DNA of 64,000 nt from Septoria linicola (taxonomy: Eukaryota > Ascomycota > Dothideomycetes > Mycosphaerellales > Mycosphaerellaceae), in the NCBI GenBank assembly GCA_024114885.1, contig CP099419.1:4526001-4590000 (forward strand), given 5' to 3'. Of this stretch, positions 53,473 through 63,852 are shown piece by piece (the first letter of the stretch is position 1; the number at the start of each line of letters is the position of its first letter). The notes under the pieces are model-generated. The model did not search any database, was not told the DNA's origin, and was given only the letters and a program-made list of their open reading frames with translations. The position numbers were made by a program, and so were the translations under genes.

Positions 53473-54180
53473 GGTGATGTGGTGTGTATTGTGCAGTATT
53501 GGATAGAATGCAGGCAAGAAGAGGTGTAAATAGAGGGCCAATGCTCCTTCGCCAGGGTCCGACCGCCGAGACTGCCAGCTGTTCACCACCGACCTCACCT
53601 CTTCGCCACCACAACCTTCTGCATGCCAAAATGCCTCGGTCGATCACTATACTCTGCTTCAGCGAACGATACCATACCATGTTCTCATAGTATCAAGACC
53701 TGCAGCATGCCAGCTCGAAAATGGCCATGAATCTGCTTATTTCCCCTCAGGCAAGGGCAAGGCGGTCAACAACATTGTAGCCGCTCAAAGTCACGAGCGC
53801 TGATATGGCTCCCTCTATCTGTTCCAATCCTTACTCACAGCACTTGCGACTACTGACAGACTAATTCAAAAGACAAGCACCTCCTCACACATGGCCAGGT
53901 ACACTTTGCGACAGCATTATTACAATACAGCAGAAGACGAAAGTGGAAGTCAAGATCATTGTTTCATCAAATTGCAATTTTGGGTATTTTCGTTAAATGC
54001 TAGAAAAAACTACAAAGCAAGACTCAGCTGAAGCCGGTCAACAGCCAGTCAATTTGCTCAACAAAGCCCGTTTTCAGAGCATAAAACAAAAACATCAAGT
54101 CTGGCTGGCTAGCTAGCACTGCAAAGACAGAACGGTTTTCGCTGGAAAGGCTTTTCGAGACGCCATTTCTGCAGCTTCGT
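53473..54180. other. Intergenic region
   Basis: About 700 bases hold the PDI promoter and the 3' flank of the F-box-like gene. No feature supported. Confidence 0.4.
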
Positions 54181-55375
54181 TCACTTGTCAGCGCTTGGCT
54201 GCTCCTCGCCCACGACTGCTTCCTCCTCTTCACCGGCCTCGGCCTCGTCTTCCTCTCCGAATTGCTCCTCGTACCAGTCCAGGTACTCGTCCTCCTCCCA
54301 GTCATTCTCCTCTGCGTCGTAGGCGTCGGATTTCTCGGCCCAAAATTCGACGGGGAACTGGTAGTATTTCGATGCGGCCCAGCGCTGCTGACGCTTGACC
54401 ATGATTGGGTCATCGTCGTTGAGGCGAGCACGACCAAGAAAGTGGACCCACAATTTTCTGAGTGCTGGCATTGCGTGGGTCGTGGCGCAGGGCGTGAGGG
54501 CAAATTTGCAGGTGCTCATCGCGAGCTTGTTGTGTCACGCTCTGCATGTCACCGAACGTGATGAAGTTGTTGTTTACCCCTGGCATGCACTGGAGGTGAG
54601 CTTGGACAGTACCGCAGCACATACAGTCGACGAGGACGTCCATGACGATGACGCGCTTGCTGACTGGAGAAAGCTGCTTGAGCCGCTCACCCATTGAGTC
54701 GACAGTGAGATCAAGGTGGGCAGTGATGCAGAAGTGCGCTGTTTTGAGACATCTGGGGTCCACTGTGCCGGGAACGAACTGACCAAGGTTGCCCCAGGTG
54801 GCATAGTTGGCGCTGTATGTCTGGTCGAAAGTCGCGAACAGAAATCCCCCAATTGACAAGCCAGGGCGGATCTTGCTGTATAGGCGGAAGCGCGATGGAT
54901 GGTCGTAGTGATCGTCGTCCAACCAGCTACCACCGTCCTTGACGTAGAGGGTTGGGCTGAAGTCTGCTGCGGTAGACAGCTTTGGCGAAATCAGACCGAT
55001 GTGCTGCTTGAGTCGTGGAGAATAGTTCACGCAATCACGCATGGCCGTGACGGTCTGCATGGTGCGGAAGATCTCCAACGGATCGAGGTTGAGCATGATC
55101 ATCTGGAAAGCAGGTTAGTGGGAGACCATTGAGGAAGAACAAAAAGTTAAGAAGACTTACCTCCATCAGCTCTGGAATGCCAAAGACGCGCATCGCGACT
55201 TGGTCAGAAACAGCTGTAATTCTGCTGGTCCAGCCCTTGCGGCTCTTCTTGTCAAGCTTGTTTACGAATCATCGCGGTCACGCTGCTGGCGAAGTCGCAT
55301 GCCGACAGTGACTGCGTGGATTTGCTCGTCGCACCAACTGAGCTTCTCGCCACGGAGCGCGTGGTTTGGAGCCAT
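54181..55375 (-). CDS. F-box-like protein, C-terminal frame uncertain
   Basis: Exon pieces 55266-55375, 55161-55221 and one starting 55102 join in phase. The first intron is only 44 nt (55222-55265), short for the genome; translation could instead start at the ATG at 55193. The join gives VAMRVFGIPELMEMIMLNLD, an F-box-type start as in SCF substrate receptors, then QTVTAMRDCVNYSPRLKQ. The middle region has DGGSWLDDDHYDHPSRFRLY. Near 54440 the frame that continues well (LRKLWVHFLGRARLN, then Trp/Glu-rich DYDAEEN-type segment to 54181) is a different one. A weak intron (GTGACA donor, AATGCCAG acceptor) could bridge the two frames, or there is a single-base shift. Partner would be Skp1; the target is unknown. 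CAND1 (18118) acts on the same ligase class, but is not linked. Confidence 0.6.
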
Positions 55376-56426
55376 GTTGGCGAGATGAACAGACAAGGAG
55401 ATCTGAAGTAGGATGTATTGCTTTGCTGGTCAGAAGATGTTTGGAAATGATCAACGCAAGCTGTTTGGTATTTGGATGTTGGACAAGAAGTGATGGTTTG
55501 AAGTTGAAGAGCGCTGAAGGTCATCGTCGCTGTCGGCGCTAAGGCCACGCTCCGCTGTGTCACCAGGGTCTGTTGCCATCCATCGCTGTTCTCGACGACG
55601 CCATTGGCTGCGCGCAGTCAAGCAAACAACACCGCCACCGACTTGAGGCCCTCAGGCAGCGAGAATGACGAAAAGACGACGAAGGAGGTTGGGTGGGCGG
55701 AGGATGCCGGAGCAGCGATGGTGGGTGTCGCCAGCGGTAGCGGAATGATCGAGTATGGATCGAGTCCGAGCTTGATGAGGTGGTGGTGGTGAAGAAGCCT
55801 TCCGGTGTTGCGTGACAACACATAGCAGCGCCAGGCAACTAACATGTGGCATGTCCACACCTCCTGACACGCCCATATACCTCGCCTCAATCGCCTGCGA
55901 ATGGGTCTTCGGCGCTTCTCCTTATCGTGGAGTAATTCTTCGAGACCTGCATTCCATGGCTTCAGCTGCCACTTTGATTATGGGTGTTCGTTCACCTAAG
56001 CGCTTCGGCCGGCGAGTATCGAATCTCTACTGATTTGGTTTTATACACACTTTTCCAGGAATATACGGCTGGGAGTGCCGATCGGGGGCCGCAAGAACCT
56101 CCACTCCACATTTCGCGTTGCTTATAATTCTCACGGCATCGGATCGGATATTAGCTTGGCTTTCGGACGACCTCGCCAGCTGACTATAGCAGCACGTCTC
56201 GAAGAAAAGAAGTAGATGGCCACATACGAACCCTGCCCACAAAAGCACACCACATCGAAGCTGCTGCCCTCATACAAGAAGTTTGATTTACTCTACTCAG
56301 CAAACATGTCTACAATGCGCTGAAAGGAACCCCACTTGACCCTTTGGGTCGAGAACGCTTTTTAGTGTTACTGAATCACCGCTCCTCCTCGAGGCTAAGT
56401 GTCGGTCTTAACAAGTCTCAGACAAG
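55376..56426. other. Intergenic region
   Basis: About 1 kb with the F-box-like promoter on the minus strand. Frames of 60-90 residues occur on both strands but lack motifs or splice support. Confidence 0.4.
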
Positions 56427-57332
56427 ATGAGTCCGCAAGACAGCTCACCTAACATCCTGACGACATTGGAGGCGATACCCATGTCAAAGCCGCTGAGCCC
56501 AATCTTTACCCCTCCTACTGAGAGAAGCCCGATTGCGACTACTCCTGTCCCAGCTTCGGTCCCAGTTTCACAGGTTTTAGCTGGTACAACGCCCCGCAAG
56601 TGCCCTTCTGTGGCTGGCAGCAAGCGCAAAGCTGAGCCAGAGATGCATGACTCTCAGGCAGCTAGCGACAAACGACTATCTATATCCCGCACCGCCACAC
56701 TTGACTCACCAACTCCCAGCAAGCGAAGAGCACAGAGAAGCTTTTCGCGTGTTCACACTGACCTGGTCTCGACGCATACACCTAGCAGACCGTAAGGCAA
56801 AACAATGATCGCATGCACAAAAGAGTTGTAGGGAGATTCAACTGACAATTCAAGTAGAGAAATGCACACCGCCGCGAGCCGTAGGAGCTCGCAGCTCTCA
56901 CCCAGCGTCAGAACTTCAGCACAAGTCAATCGTACTCTCTGACCGTCCTCCAATCTCCGGGACCCCACTTCCTCCCAACGCAGCGACACAAGCGGACGTT
57001 CAGCTACTTCTCGATTTAGCATGATGTCAGGCATTGAGCAGACTGGTCAAACGCAGATGCCCTTGATTCATGCTGGCCTCATCGTCAAGCAGAAAGCTCT
57101 AAACATTGACGACCTGCGTCAACTCGCGAAGGACTTCGCCTTCGCAGAAGATACTGCCGCACAGAACCGTCTATTGCAAGATCTTCGACAAGCTCTGACT
57201 TGTCAAGTCGACAATACAACACGCCCGATCGGAACTCCGGCTCCAAACACCGGGTCAACAGGAGAGCCACCACACCTACTTCAGCCCCCGCCGTCAATAC
57301 CTTCGACCCAAACGCCGCCTACTTTATCATAA
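56427..57332 (+). CDS. Hypothetical Ser/Pro-rich protein, interrupted by TGA
   Basis: Exons 56427-56791 and 56855 onward join in phase (GTAAGG donor, CAACTGACAATTCAAG branch and acceptor). This gives a 150-residue disordered protein (TTLEAIPMSKPLSPIFTPP, then PSVAGSKRKAEPE) that stops at TGA 56940-56942. The frame stays open beyond it for 130 codons (LIVKQKALNIDDLRQLAKDF and RLLQDLRQAL), which looks like real helical protein. So the TGA may be a mutated Arg (CGA) or Trp codon. I do not recognise the family. A phase-matched intron that removes the TGA was not found. Confidence 0.45.
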
Positions 57333-57700
57333 TGTGGTGCCACCGCCACACCCGCTTCTGTCTTCCCATTCACACCCTCTCTAAAACCAGCCGCTCCAAA
57401 TTTCCCGACGACAGGATCGAATACGTCTTCATCATGGACTCCATCCGCAACATCGACTTCCTCAATCTCAGTAACAACGAACGAATCGTTGTAGAGATGC
57501 ATCCTGGTCAAGAGCCTTTCCCGCCGAAGAGTTATGTCCATCTTGGAGAGGGCAAGTTCCTTCAGAAGGATCAGGATGGGGAGTTGGAGATTGTGGGAGA
57601 GGTGTCGAGGAGTGAGATGAGGAAGTTGTTGAATGTGTATGATGAGAGGACGGAGCTGGCGAAGATTGATTTGGGGGGTGAGAAGTGGGATGGGAGGTAG
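57200..57700 (+). CDS. Hypothetical protein, probable downstream part of the same locus
   Basis: This 166-residue frame overlaps the previous one near 57200-57332 in another frame. Its C-terminal half reads like folded protein: RNIDFLNLSNNERIVVEMHP, then FPPKSYVHLGEGKFLQKDQD and SRSEMRKLLNVYDER. The upstream and downstream pieces meet around 57200 with a one-base shift, so this may be the C-terminus of the 56427 gene or a separate gene with an upstream exon I cannot place. No domain recognised. Confidence 0.45.
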   Translation: MSSRQYNTPDRNSGSKHRVNRRATTPTSAPAVNTFDPNAAYFIIMWCHRHTRFCLPIHTLSKTSRSKFPDDRIEYVFIMDSIRNIDFLNLSNNERIVVEMHPGQEPFPPKSYVHLGEGKFLQKDQDGELEIVGEVSRSEMRKLLNVYDERTELAKIDLGGEKWDGR

Positions 57701-58103
57701 TAGGAGGTAGTCTTTGCTTTGCTTTGTGGTCGCTAGGTGTGAGTGTAAGGCTAGTGGCCACATTTTAGCTCAGAGCAAGGACGTAGAAAATCAGCGTGAT
57801 CAAGGCTACGTACCAGACTCGTGTTTGGCAAGAAGAGTCCAGTACATCGCGCAGATGCGCTCTGCGGGATCGTTCGTCGCAAATGCGACGAGTAACACTA
57901 TCTTCATCTCCGTCTTTCTCTCATCTCGCACAAGATCCCGCAACACAACACAACACAACACAAGATCCATCTCATCTCGTCCTCCCTCTCCTCCCTCCCT
58001 CCAATCCTCCTCAAAACTCCCCCACCTCTGTCCCCATCACCATCCCTCACTCAGTGCAGTCCACCCAATCCACCCACCAAGTCACCCACTTTTCTAATCA
58101 AAA
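57701..58103. other. Intergenic region with pyrimidine tracts
   Basis: About 400 bases rich in CT and CCA runs, likely the promoter and leader of the next frame. It contains a short pentanucleotide repeat at 57941-57963. Confidence 0.4.
57941..57963 (+). repeat. CAACA pentanucleotide tandem repeat
   Basis: About four and a half units of CAACA in a row. Short and probably only of use as a strain marker. Confidence 0.75.
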
Positions 58104-58430
58104 ATGTGCAGAATCCACTTCATCCGCGGCCACTCCACCTCCCCCTTCCCCACCTGCCGCCGAGCCCTCTTCAAAATCGTTCTACCATGCCCATGCACAC
58201 CCTCTTCACCATGCACGACTCGCGTCATAATGCAGTCGACGCCTCCGCCCGCAGGGACGGAACTCTGGTGTCATATTTGTTGGCAGAAGTTGGTTGTTAA
58301 TCGGGATGGAGATGCGGTGCTTTGGGTGGAGGGGAATGGGGAAGAGAAGATGAAGGGGGAGGGGGAGAAGAGGGGTGTTGGAGAGGGTGTTGGGCCGGGT
58401 TTGGATGGAGGGGAGAACGCTGCTGTTTAG
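58104..58430 (+). CDS. Possible small Cys-rich protein
   Basis: A 108-residue frame with seven Cys in the first 60 residues (CRIHFIRGHSTSPFPTCRRA, VLPCPCTPSSPCTT, WCHICWQ) and a Gly/Glu-rich tail. The CxxC pairs could bind zinc. No signal peptide. It is preceded by pyrimidine-rich DNA, like a fungal promoter. Support is limited to composition and position; the antisense strand is also open. Confidence 0.35.
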   Translation: MCRIHFIRGHSTSPFPTCRRALFKIVLPCPCTPSSPCTTRVIMQSTPPPAGTELWCHICWQKLVVNRDGDAVLWVEGNGEEKMKGEGEKRGVGEGVGPGLDGGENAAV

Positions 58431-58641
58431 ATGGGCAATTGTCGGGGTCGTTGTGATGGGGGAGAGAATGTGAGAGTGGGTAGTTGTGTTTGATAGTATG
58501 ATTCGTTCGTTCATATTCATTGGGTATCTCGTTGTACAAATGATGTCGCTTTCTAATCGCTCCCTTTCTTCCTCGCTAATATTCCTCCCATAAATTCCTC
58601 CCGTGAATTCCTTGACTCAATCTTGGTACATTTCTGCTGAT

Positions 58642-59682
58642 CTACAGCAGAGGCATGTTGAAGCTCATGCTCATATCCACCGTCTCAGGCGTGACTTCGA
58701 TGCGCTTGCCGCAAGTTCCGAACAGCTTGTCCCAGAAACGTGTCTGCTTGCCATAGTTCTGGCTCTTCCTCCAGCCCTTGCGGTGATGAAGGTCGTGGTC
58801 CTCGATTACAAGCTCAGCGCCCATTGCCTTGAGGAAAGGTGATGCGGTGCCTGGTGTGGTCGAGTAAATGCGCAGGCCAGAGTGGCCGAAAGCCTCAGCG
58901 AAGATAATGTACTCGTGGCAGATCCACCAGTCGTGGAAGCCCATTGGCAGTTGGAAGGCGTACTTGAGGACAGCCCAGCTGAGGAGTGGAATGAGTGCGA
59001 TCTCCAAGAACTCCTGCTCGTGGTCGGCGTAGGACGAGAGCAGTGGGTTTGGGTGCTTGGTAAGGTGGTGGGTACGGTGATATTGCCACAGGTTGTCGAG
59101 CTCGTGGCATGATCGGTGGTAGAGGTAGAAGAATCCATCGAGCACGACTGAGTAGAGTGCGAGCTCCACTGGAAGCCACCAACTGAGCTGGAGTGCGCCC
59201 TTGCTGCGCCAGGCAAAGACAAGTGCGAGCATTGGTCGGATCGATGTGGTCAACTCGAGCGATGCGAGAGTCTTGCCCACACCAACATCTGGTACTTCGT
59301 CGCGTGCGTGCTTGTCACCATCCAGGTAGCCGTATCGGTATCCTAGCCTTCGCAGGATCTTGACTTCGTGTATCGAGTTGACTTGCATGGCGACTGTGTA
59401 TAGAAGGTATGCGCCGATAGGGTGAAGATCTCTCCCTGTCGTCCAGATGAAAATTTGCTGCAACAGCATCGGCCATGCTGCGTGTGCGAGAATCCACAAA
59501 TGACAACTCCATTCTGTAAGGTATGGAAGCTTGTCGGTCTTTGCGTGGATCGGTACATCCTTGCCGTCGACGGTATGGAACGCGTCGAGAAAGTTGAGGA
59601 AGTTGTGAGCAAAACCCCACTGGGTCTTGTCGCCACGCCAGGTGGACTTCATAGAATCTTGCGGTCTCCTGTCGGTCACCAT
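58642..59682 (-). CDS. Fatty acid hydroxylase superfamily (sterol desaturase-like) membrane enzyme
   Basis: A single exon of 346 residues. Hydrophobic segments occur near residues 65-100, 150-180 and 215-245. The three histidine clusters of the di-iron superfamily are present: HRSCH and HRTHH close together (about residues 191 and 206), and HDLHHRKG near residue 300. Members hydroxylate or desaturate sterols, sphingoid bases or alkanes in the ER with oxygen and an electron donor. The exact substrate is unclear; the SLD-like EMO group versus C-5/C-4 sterol enzymes cannot be separated by eye. Length is typical. No introns and no signal peptide, and the last residues lack a KKXX motif. Intact. 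Confidence 0.85.
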   Translation of the reverse strand: MVTDRRPQDSMKSTWRGDKTQWGFAHNFLNFLDAFHTVDGKDVPIHAKTDKLPYLTEWSCHLWILAHAAWPMLLQQIFIWTTGRDLHPIGAYLLYTVAMQVNSIHEVKILRRLGYRYGYLDGDKHARDEVPDVGVGKTLASLELTTSIRPMLALVFAWRSKGALQLSWWLPVELALYSVVLDGFFYLYHRSCHELDNLWQYHRTHHLTKHPNPLLSSYADHEQEFLEIALIPLLSWAVLKYAFQLPMGFHDWWICHEYIIFAEAFGHSGLRIYSTTPGTASPFLKAMGAELVIEDHDLHHRKGWRKSQNYGKQTRFWDKLFGTCGKRIEVTPETVDMSMSFNMPLL

Positions 59683-60805
59683 CTTGACTGTTGTGTTCGT
59701 TGTTATGGTCTGTGTTGTGCCAGATCAGACATGGCGAGTGCTACCAGTTTATGTATCTCAGCCACGTGAGGCTCCAGAATTGCCACTCCGCATTGTCAGA
59801 CACCGAGGACGCATGTGAAGGCGCTGGATCATGCCGTCGTTATCGGACGGTTGTGATGCCGAGAGCATCGTCATATCGACAGAGAGATCGTGCTAGCCAG
59901 AAACAGCCTTTCGACCTGAAGATCGCGGGGATCTCCGCATCTTTGATTGGATGTTTCGTTCAAGCAAATGCTTCGCCATACCTCTTTGGGCGGTAGGGCT
60001 GCTTCCAGACTGCAGATTCCATATAAGGCACGTCAGGCAACAGAATGCCGTCCAGTAGATGTGCTGAAGCTGGTGGCCCTGAGTTGGTTGCTTCTCGTTT
60101 CGTGCTACGCGATGTTGATATTTTCTGCTCGGCCACCGGCCTTTTAGCAGCACAGCACCGCACACCTATGTTCTCCAGGCTTCACTATATGCGCTGCGCT
60201 CTTTGGTCTCTTCGGCGCATGTGAATGTGCAGTGTGTGAACGAGACCGATGCGTGAAGATGCCCCTCTCCCTGTTGCTGTATGCTGCTGTTAGGGTCGTC
60301 GGACTATCACTAAACCATTGTCATGTGTGGCGTCACATTGGCATTCGATCTTGAGGATGGATGGACTACATCACAACAGTGTTCACGATCTTTGGTCGAG
60401 CTGTTGACAACTGCAGCCGCAATGCTCGCCTCACGCCTTGACTTAGATCTCTGGTCTCGGCAGAAGATGCTTCTTCGCAGGTGGACTGGACTTCATAGTT
60501 GGAATCCAAGGCATGAAGACGGAGTTACGCACGGCCCATACCTCTCTGATGGTCAGGATCCTTGGCAAATCACAATGTCAACATGTTGCCGCATCAATGA
60601 TATGGTGTGCCTGAGGCGGAAGAACAGGGCACACGGAGGAAGGAGGAAGGAACTCTGTCGCACGGCAGGAACCGGAGCGGAACTCGGAAAGCACGTGTGA
60701 TCGCCGTCAGGGTCGCATCTTTCTGTTTGTGACACACGTGTGCGCACCAAAGTCGCATGTGAACACGATCATCTCTCGCCATACATCACCGAATCCTCAG
60801 CCAAC
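59683..60805. other. Intergenic region
   Basis: About 1.1 kb containing the promoter of the hydroxylase-type gene (minus) and the leader of the CCDC90-like gene (plus). Several frames are in conflict and none is supported. A frame upstream of 60806 is open, but the first conserved-looking Met is at 60806. Confidence 0.4.
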
Positions 60806-62164
60806 ATGGCTGCTCCCAGGCTGCCGTTTCTGTGGCCGATGCTGGCTAAAGGATGGGAAGCCACGACTCCATCCGCGCGCGCGGCCAGAGCTGCTCAGCG
60901 CATTCAGGCCTTTCATTCGTCGTCGCGACGCAGGCGGCCAGAAGTCACGACTCCCCAGATGCAGCGTTATGGCACTGCAAATGAGCCGCCACCGCATCTA
61001 GGAGGTGCCAAGCCAACTCCATCAGAGGAAGGTGGCGATCAGCAGCAGAAGACGTTGCCTAAGATTGGCGAAAAGCTGCAGAATGCCGGCGAGGCGGAGG
61101 TCAAGGCAGAGCGCCAGGAAGCTCAAAAGGCTGCTGCCAAAAAGGCTGCAAAGACCGCGTCAGCAACAGTAGACGGCACAGTGCAATCAAAAGCACAACC
61201 TGTGCCTATATTGGACGCTGCGCACCCAACACAAAAGGCACCGGGCGCGCCAGATACGCCTCCGGAAAAGCCTTTGGAAACACTCTTAGATCAGGTACCT
61301 GACCCAAAAGAGTATTCTGAAGAGCAAGAGGCCTCAGCAAAGCAGCAACAGTCGTCATCTCGTGTCACATCAACCGAGCAGCCTGGAAAAGGCATTAGCG
61401 AGAGTGCTCCTGCTTCGAAAGCACCACATATCAGCACGCCTCGACATGTGCATCACTTTGATACATATGGGCTTGTAAATCGACTCAAAGATGGCAATTG
61501 GTCAGAGGCGCAGGCGATCACGACGATGAAGGGTGTGAGAGTGATGCTGGCAGAGAACATGGACTTGGCTCGCGAAGCGCTCGTTAGCAAGTCTCAAGTT
61601 GAGAACGAAACATATCTATTCCGCGCAGCATGTGCAGAACTGAAAACGGAAGTCACGAGTCGACGCAGAGCAGAACAAGAAAAGATGCGAACCGAACGAG
61701 CTCAGTTGCAGCACGAAGTGGAGATCTTGAACCAGAGACTTGGTCAAGAAGCCGCCGCCATGAAAGACGACATCAAAGGCACTTTCGATGACCGCAAAAT
61801 GGCTGTGAGGAATGACGAACGTCTGATGGAGTCCAAGATCCAGCGCTTGAACTATCAGATCACAGTCGATCTGCAAGCTGATGCGAAGTCTGAAGTCGAA
61901 GGTCTGCGGTGGGTTATGACCCGCCGCGTGATTCTGGCCTTGGGCGCAATCGTAGTCATGGTCGTTGGCTCGCTCAGGCTATACTCGAACGCCTTGCACG
62001 AGCAAGAGCTGACCGCAAAGCGACTCGCGAATATGCGCTCAGGAAGCACGCAGACGGACTCTGGCAGCGGGCGAGGGCGGCCAGGTGCCGATGACATGGG
62101 CTCTGGAGATAGTCAAGCTCTGAACGGTGGTGAAATGCTGGTCGACTCGTTACCAACGGGATGA
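60806..62164 (+). CDS. CCDC90/DUF1640-type mitochondrial coiled-coil protein
   Basis: A single exon of 452 residues from the ATG at 60806, which has an AACATGGC context. The N-terminus is Arg/Ala/Ser-rich with no acids in the first ~35 residues apart from one Glu (presequence; RRRRPEV follows). A long Ala/Lys/Gln/Pro-rich disordered part (~60-220) leads to the conserved block HHFDTYGLVNRLKDGNWSEA near residue 222, then long coiled helices (RRRAEQEKMRTERAQLQHEV). It ends with a membrane segment (VILALGAIVVMVVGSLRLY) near residue 380 and a ~50-residue tail. This is the fungal Fmp32/CCDC90/MCUR1 family in the inner membrane, linked to respiratory complex assembly or calcium uniporter regulation. 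The role is from family only. Confidence 0.85.
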   Translation: MAAPRLPFLWPMLAKGWEATTPSARAARAAQRIQAFHSSSRRRRPEVTTPQMQRYGTANEPPPHLGGAKPTPSEEGGDQQQKTLPKIGEKLQNAGEAEVKAERQEAQKAAAKKAAKTASATVDGTVQSKAQPVPILDAAHPTQKAPGAPDTPPEKPLETLLDQVPDPKEYSEEQEASAKQQQSSSRVTSTEQPGKGISESAPASKAPHISTPRHVHHFDTYGLVNRLKDGNWSEAQAITTMKGVRVMLAENMDLAREALVSKSQVENETYLFRAACAELKTEVTSRRRAEQEKMRTERAQLQHEVEILNQRLGQEAAAMKDDIKGTFDDRKMAVRNDERLMESKIQRLNYQITVDLQADAKSEVEGLRWVMTRRVILALGAIVVMVVGSLRLYSNALHEQELTAKRLANMRSGSTQTDSGSGRGRPGADDMGSGDSQALNGGEMLVDSLPTG

Positions 62165-62522
62165 GCATTTTGAGAATGGACACGATGCGCGAGACACTGC
62201 TCTTTCATTCTGCAAAGCTATATAGATGCTAGACCATGATACCCAGACAGAAATGCATTCTTTGACTTCAGGCCCCCTCCTACACACCCCTTTCGGTGTA
62301 ACAATCCTTCCTGGTTCATCGCACGAAATGTTACTACATCTTCACGACCACGAGCGCTGATCCTGCCGCTCTGAGCAGTTGCGGTCCAGGCTCGGGGAGG
62401 GGAGTGGCGCTCTTGGCCAACAGCTGATCGCGAGAGGCCGCCCCAGCAGCTGATCACAAGAAGGTGCATTCTCAGCCCGGCGACAGTCGCACCTCGCCTG
62501 AGCATCGACTCGCGCATCACTA
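62165..62522. other. Intergenic region
   Basis: About 360 bases. Holds the 3' flank of the CCDC90-like gene and the promoter of the Ser-rich hypothetical. No feature seen. Confidence 0.4.
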
Positions 62523-63149
62523 TTGCTTGTGAAACAAGACGTCTGGAAAACGATGGCTGACTCCAATATTGGACGCGAACGACGACGGTCAATGTCATGT
62601 CACAATGACCGCGCCGCCGAATCCGTGACACAGGACGGCCAAGCAAGCAGTGATAATTCCGCGGCTCATGACTTGCACGCGCGAGAACTAGAGTGTACAT
62701 CATCGTTGTCAGTAGCACAATTGAAGCCGCCTGAGCCAGCGGTAGAGGCAACATCTCCAGCGCCGGCCACTCCGTCCACACCACATGCAAATTCATCGCA
62801 TTCCGAATTTCTCAGCTCGAGCCTAGCATCTCTAGTTTTGTCGCAGCCGCCGCCTGGCCTGCCATCGCTGTCGCCTCCCTTCATGAAGAGCCAACCGCAT
62901 GAACCTCGACACGATGGTTCCAAGCCGCAGCCTCGAGGATCTGCAAGCACTAGCGAGTTATCATGTGGTGCTTCAAGCTCCTCAAGCTCAGGGCGTGTAT
63001 TGAGGCAGCAGTCCCCCACGCCGGACGTCACCTCGTTCGGTGAAGGGACAACCATCACCGCTACTCACATACAGCCTACTCAGTCCTCGGTATATTGCTT
63101 GGCGGATGAGGGCTCCTCCATATGTTGCACCCAGGAACTCAACGCGTAG
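62523..63149 (+). CDS. Ser/Pro-rich disordered hypothetical protein
   Basis: A 208-residue frame, possibly starting at the Met of residue 11 (62553). It is almost entirely Ser, Thr, Pro, Ala and Gln (EFLSSSLASLVLSQPPPGLP) with no membrane segment and no Cys cluster. A short C-terminal stretch (YCLADEGSSICCTQ) carries Cys. It may be a regulatory, low-complexity protein or the upstream part of a larger gene with the GTPase-like remnant 140 bases downstream, in another frame. Support is weak. Confidence 0.45.
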   Translation: MLVKQDVWKTMADSNIGRERRRSMSCHNDRAAESVTQDGQASSDNSAAHDLHARELECTSSLSVAQLKPPEPAVEATSPAPATPSTPHANSSHSEFLSSSLASLVLSQPPPGLPSLSPPFMKSQPHEPRHDGSKPQPRGSASTSELSCGASSSSSSGRVLRQQSPTPDVTSFGEGTTITATHIQPTQSSVYCLADEGSSICCTQELNA

Positions 63150-63290
63150 TATCTTGTCACAGACTTTGACAGCGCTGGCCACGACCATGGACTTTCGGCA
63201 GGCAAAACATCTCTAGGTCCTACGGCAAGCAGTGTGCGACCTGCCGCATCGAGCGTGGAGACAGCAGATTCACAGTCGAGGAGAGTCACT

Positions 63291-63852
63291 ATGGCTATTG
63301 TAGAATATCATGTGGGCAAAACAGCGATGGTCGAGATCTTCACGCGTATCAGGACCGATGTCACGATGGAGAACGACACTGCAACACTTGGTCTGGAGCT
63401 TTATGACACTTCGAGCAAGGATGAGCACCGACCATCACGGAAACTTGCCTGTGTGAATGCCGAGATTATATTGAACTGCTTCGCGATTGACGATCGTCGC
63501 TCGTACTGGAATATTTACAATGAATGGGATCTTGAGGTGTCATTCCACGCCAAACATATACCCACTATCGTTGTGGGAACCAAAAAAGATCTGCGCGATG
63601 GGCTTCCCAACCTTTCCCCCCAACTCCAAGGACGATACAAGCTTCGTTACTGAGACAAAAGGCCAGCGTCTCAGTGACGAGATTGACGCGCTACACTACA
63701 TTGAATGCTCGACCTTGGACCCTTGCACCGTCGAGCACGTATTCTACGTGGCTACATCCTGGGCGTTTGTCTGTCGAGAGCATCAATTCCAGGTTCCATC
63801 GAGAAGGAGAGCTACGTTGGCCAAGATGGCTGGTGCACATGAACGGTACTGA
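63291..63852 (+). pseudogene. Degenerate Rho-like small GTPase, frame break at C6
   Basis: From the ATG at 63291 the frame has a P-loop-like EYHVGKTAM in which the first Gly of GxxxxGK(S/T) is Val. A LGLELYDTSSKDEH block sits where Rho proteins have LxLYDTAGQEE. NAEIILNCFAIDDRRSYWN and VVGTKKDLRD (the TKKD guanine-specificity box) follow. At a run of six C near 63617 the frame shifts by one base; the next frame reads DDTSFVTETKGQRL, then IDALHYIECSTLD in place of the Rho ECSA box, to 63852. The lost Gly and the changed DTAG motif suggest it would not cycle GTP normally even if the frame were whole. There is no CAAX at the end of the second part. This could be a dead paralogue, or an atypical Rho with a sequence error in the homopolymer. 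Confidence 0.65.

Noticed and set aside
55812..56033. Small frames in the 1-kb gap at 55376-56426
   Set aside because: Frames on both strands conflict and none has a domain, signal peptide or promoter-like context.
63195..63225. A second P-loop (a GKTSL sequence) upstream of the Rho-like frame
   Set aside because: It is in the same frame but lacks any surrounding GTPase sequence; the EYHVGKTAM at ~63310 aligns better with Rho G1.
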